Assembly (NCBI RefSeq): GCF_042738955.1
Contig: NZ_JBHYHC010000027.1
Span: forward strand, 1-64,000
Origin: Umezawaea sp042738955
Lineage (GTDB): Bacteria > Actinomycetota > Actinomycetes > Mycobacteriales > Pseudonocardiaceae
Direction of reading: 5' to 3'
Length of the DNA: 64,000 nt
A program made the translations under genes and the position numbers. The notes under the pieces were generated by a model. The model was not told where the DNA came from. It ran no database searches and saw only the letters and a program-made list of their open reading frames with translations. This document shows positions 62,373 through 64,000 of this stretch, one piece after another. The first letter of the stretch is position 1. Every line of letters begins with the position of its first letter.

Positions 62373-63185
62373 GTGGATGGAGCACGCGGACGGGGCAGGC
62401 CCCGCAAGGACCCGTCGGCCCTGGCGCGGTGGACCCCTCCCGAGGGGTGGTCGCGGCTGGTCGCCTGGATCTCCCCGGAGGAGAAGAAGGCGCTCAAGCA
62501 CGTGGCCGTCGAGGCCGACGTCGCGGTCGCGGACCTGGTCCGCGCGCTGGCGGGCGGGCTGGTCAGCGGCGCCATCACCCACGAGGAACTCATCGGGCAC
62601 GTCGTGAAAGGGAAACAGGTCATGGAGAAGATCCCCACGCTCTTCGAACGCGACGAGCGCTTCCACGTCGTCGACCGACCGCGCGCCGAGTGCGCGTGGG
62701 TGTTCGACGGCGCTGGCGTGGGGACGGAGAAGCTCGACGGCACCAACACCCGGCTGACCGTGCGCTCGGGCCACCTGGTCCGCGTCGAGAAGCGGCGCAA
62801 CCCGAGCAAGGCGCAGAAGCAGCAGGGCATCGTGGACGGCTGGTACGTCGACACCGACGCCGAGTCCGCCGAGGACAAGTGGATCCTCGCGGCGGCGGGC
62901 AACACCGACGTGTCCGGCTGGCCGGACGGCGAGCACCCGTGCGAGGCGCTCGGCCCCCGCGTCCAGGGCAACCCCCTGGGCCTGGAGGAGCACCGGTGCG
63001 TCCCGTTCAACCGCGAGGCGCCGACCCTGCCCGAGGTGCCCCGCAGCTACCACGGGCTCCAGGACTTCCTGGCCACCCTGGACAGCCGCTTCTCCCCCGG
63101 CCACCTCGCCGAGGGCATCGTCTTCCACCACCCGGACGGCCGTCGGGCCAAGATCAAGCGCAAGGACTTCCCGCGCACGGCGTAG
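62373..63185 (+). CDS. RNA-ligase-family (DUF5565-like) nucleotidyltransferase with fused N-terminal DNA-binding-like segment
   Basis: A 270-aa protein. Residues 1-84 begin with an AT-hook-like GRGRPRKDP and a helical segment like ribbon-helix-helix proteins (SRLVAWISPEEKKALKHVAVEADVAVADLVRALAGG). From M85 (MEKIPTLFERD) the covalent nucleotidyltransferase core starts: motif I Lys 120 in TEKLDGTNTRL, motif IV in LAEGIVFHHPDG, motif V in AKIKRKDF (K260, K262). It would form an enzyme-AMP intermediate and seal or repair RNA ends; the true substrate is unknown. GTG 62373 fits the leaderless promoter. An internal start at M85 with AAAGGGAAACAGG upstream would give the core alone. Confidence 0.75.
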   Translation: MDGARGRGRPRKDPSALARWTPPEGWSRLVAWISPEEKKALKHVAVEADVAVADLVRALAGGLVSGAITHEELIGHVVKGKQVMEKIPTLFERDERFHVVDRPRAECAWVFDGAGVGTEKLDGTNTRLTVRSGHLVRVEKRRNPSKAQKQQGIVDGWYVDTDAESAEDKWILAAAGNTDVSGWPDGEHPCEALGPRVQGNPLGLEEHRCVPFNREAPTLPEVPRSYHGLQDFLATLDSRFSPGHLAEGIVFHHPDGRRAKIKRKDFPRTA

Positions 63186-63187
63186 CG

Positions 63188-63221
63188 GGTCGGTGCCCTG
63201 GGGTGGTTCAGGGCACCGACC
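63188..63221. terminator. bidirectional terminator
   Basis: A 13-bp stem (63188-63200 with 63209-63221) and 8-nt loop between the convergent RNA ligase and ileS genes. Confidence 0.8.
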
Positions 63222-64000
63222 TCAGCGCTTGGCCACGGCCGCCGTGATCGGGACGCCGTCGCCGACCGTGCCCGCGAAGCCGGGTTCGACCCGGTCGACC
63301 AGGCCCACGACCTCGGACAAGGTCTCCCCCTCCAGGAACGCCCGGTGGACGCGCACCGCCGCCAGGACGTCCTCCGGGGCACCGATCGTCAGCGTGACGC
63401 GGTCGGCGACGCTCAAGCCCGCGGCCCGGCGGGCCTGCTGGACGACCCGCACCACGTCACGGGCGATGCCCTCCGCCGCCAGCTCGGGCGTGATCTTCGT
63501 GTCCAGCGCGATGGTCACGCCGCGCTGGGTCTCCACGACCCACCCGCTGCGCGGCACCTCGTTCACGACCACGTCGTCGGCGGTCATGGTCAGCGGTGCG
63601 CCGTCGAAGGTGATCTCGGCTTCGCCGTCGACCCGCAACCGCTCGACCAACGCCTGTGCGTCAGCGGCCAGGACCGCGGTCGCCACCTGCTGCGTCCGCT
63701 TGCCGAACCGCCTGCCCAGCGCCCGGAAGTTGGGCTTCACGGTCACGTCGACGACCTCGCCCGCGGAGGACAGCGGTTCCAGGCGTTTGACGTTGAGTTC
63801 CGCGGCCACGTCGTCGAGCAGCGCCCGTGGGATCTCGCCGCCCTCGGGCAGCCCGATCAGCGCGCGGCTGAGGGGCTGGCGGACCCGCACGTCGCTGGCT
63901 TTCCGGGCGGCACGTCCGGCCTCGGTCAGGGTGCGGGCGGTGCGGACCTGCGCGGTCAGCACCGGGTCGAGCAGGCTCGGGTCGGGAGCGGGCCAGCTCG
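63222..64000 (-). CDS. ileS: isoleucyl-tRNA synthetase, C-terminal part (5' end outside window)
   Basis: The visible 258 codons match the anticodon-binding and C-terminal editing-linked region of class I isoleucyl-tRNA synthetase: DWPAPDPSLLDPVLTAQV is the edge, then ARTLTEAGRAARKASDVRVRQPL, VTVKPNFRALGRRFGKRTQQV and ITPELAAEGIARDVVRVVQQARRAAGLSVADRVTLTI. The frame is open to the window edge with no start. The form with a DUF5915-like tail belongs to the longer IleRS type found in actinobacteria. It charges tRNA-Ile with isoleucine and is a core gene. Confidence 0.93.
   Translation of the reverse strand, partial: SWPAPDPSLLDPVLTAQVRTARTLTEAGRAARKASDVRVRQPLSRALIGLPEGGEIPRALLDDVAAELNVKRLEPLSSAGEVVDVTVKPNFRALGRRFGKRTQQVATAVLAADAQALVERLRVDGEAEITFDGAPLTMTADDVVVNEVPRSGWVVETQRGVTIALDTKITPELAAEGIARDVVRVVQQARRAAGLSVADRVTLTIGAPEDVLAAVRVHRAFLEGETLSEVVGLVDRVEPGFAGTVGDGVPITAAVAKR

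Overview
The window is high-GC actinobacterial DNA. Many genes start with GTG, several look leaderless, and secreted CBM13-type glycosidases, a mycothiol-family oxidoreductase and dense TetR/MarR/ArsR/MFS content all fit a filamentous actinomycete. I infer a member of the Pseudonocardiaceae (Saccharothrix/Lentzea-like) from gene content, without any database search. The sequence is draft quality: an impossible-looking G/C homopolymer tract (about 6931-7016) truncates one gene, and a 10-N gap (52523-52532) cuts off the 3' end of another.

Layout. 1-1310: the 3' third of a 23S rRNA, a 5S rRNA and the rrn terminator. 1395-9535: an HD-type dNTPase, a secreted subtilase with a Glu where the catalytic His should be, a truncated XRE regulator, a DsbA-fold nitroreductase-like protein, and a divergent MFS/MerR pair. 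9545-17914: one 2.8 kaa SpvB/RHS polymorphic-toxin-like protein whose C-terminal domain resembles a zinc phospholipase C. 18250-34994: a run of regulator/effector pairs (ArsR-MFS, wHTH-MFS, XRE-AKR, TetR-DUF1772, TetR-MMPL, MarR-FMN reductase, MarR-GATase-MFS-MarR), most with a visible dyad in the intergenic region. One MFS gene carries a nonsense codon, and a cation antiporter survives only as a C-terminal remnant (35089-35289). 35268-41047: a plant-polysaccharide island, GH59 divergent from GH54-GH62, all with secretion signals and ricin-B modules, sharing a LacI-type operator region.

41114-46492: an alpha/beta hydrolase, a DUF4132 protein and a PobA-like FAD monooxygenase. 46600-52522: a light-sensing module. 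GAF-PP2C phosphatase, Rcp1-like response regulator, heme oxygenase and AraC regulator form a tightly packed minus-strand operon, divergent from a bacteriophytochrome histidine kinase; the heme oxygenase would supply its biliverdin. 52551-64000: small hypothetical genes, a TetR/MBL-hydrolase pair around a 38-bp dyad, a large secreted beta-helix protein, a CapA/NlpC-P60 operon, an RNA-ligase-family protein with a fused N-terminal DNA-binding-like segment and a leaderless promoter, and the 3' end of ileS.

The most notable items are the RHS C-terminal domain, the complete phytochrome module, the two MarR proteins sharing a Cys/His tail around a GATase-exporter operon, and the RNA ligase fusion.
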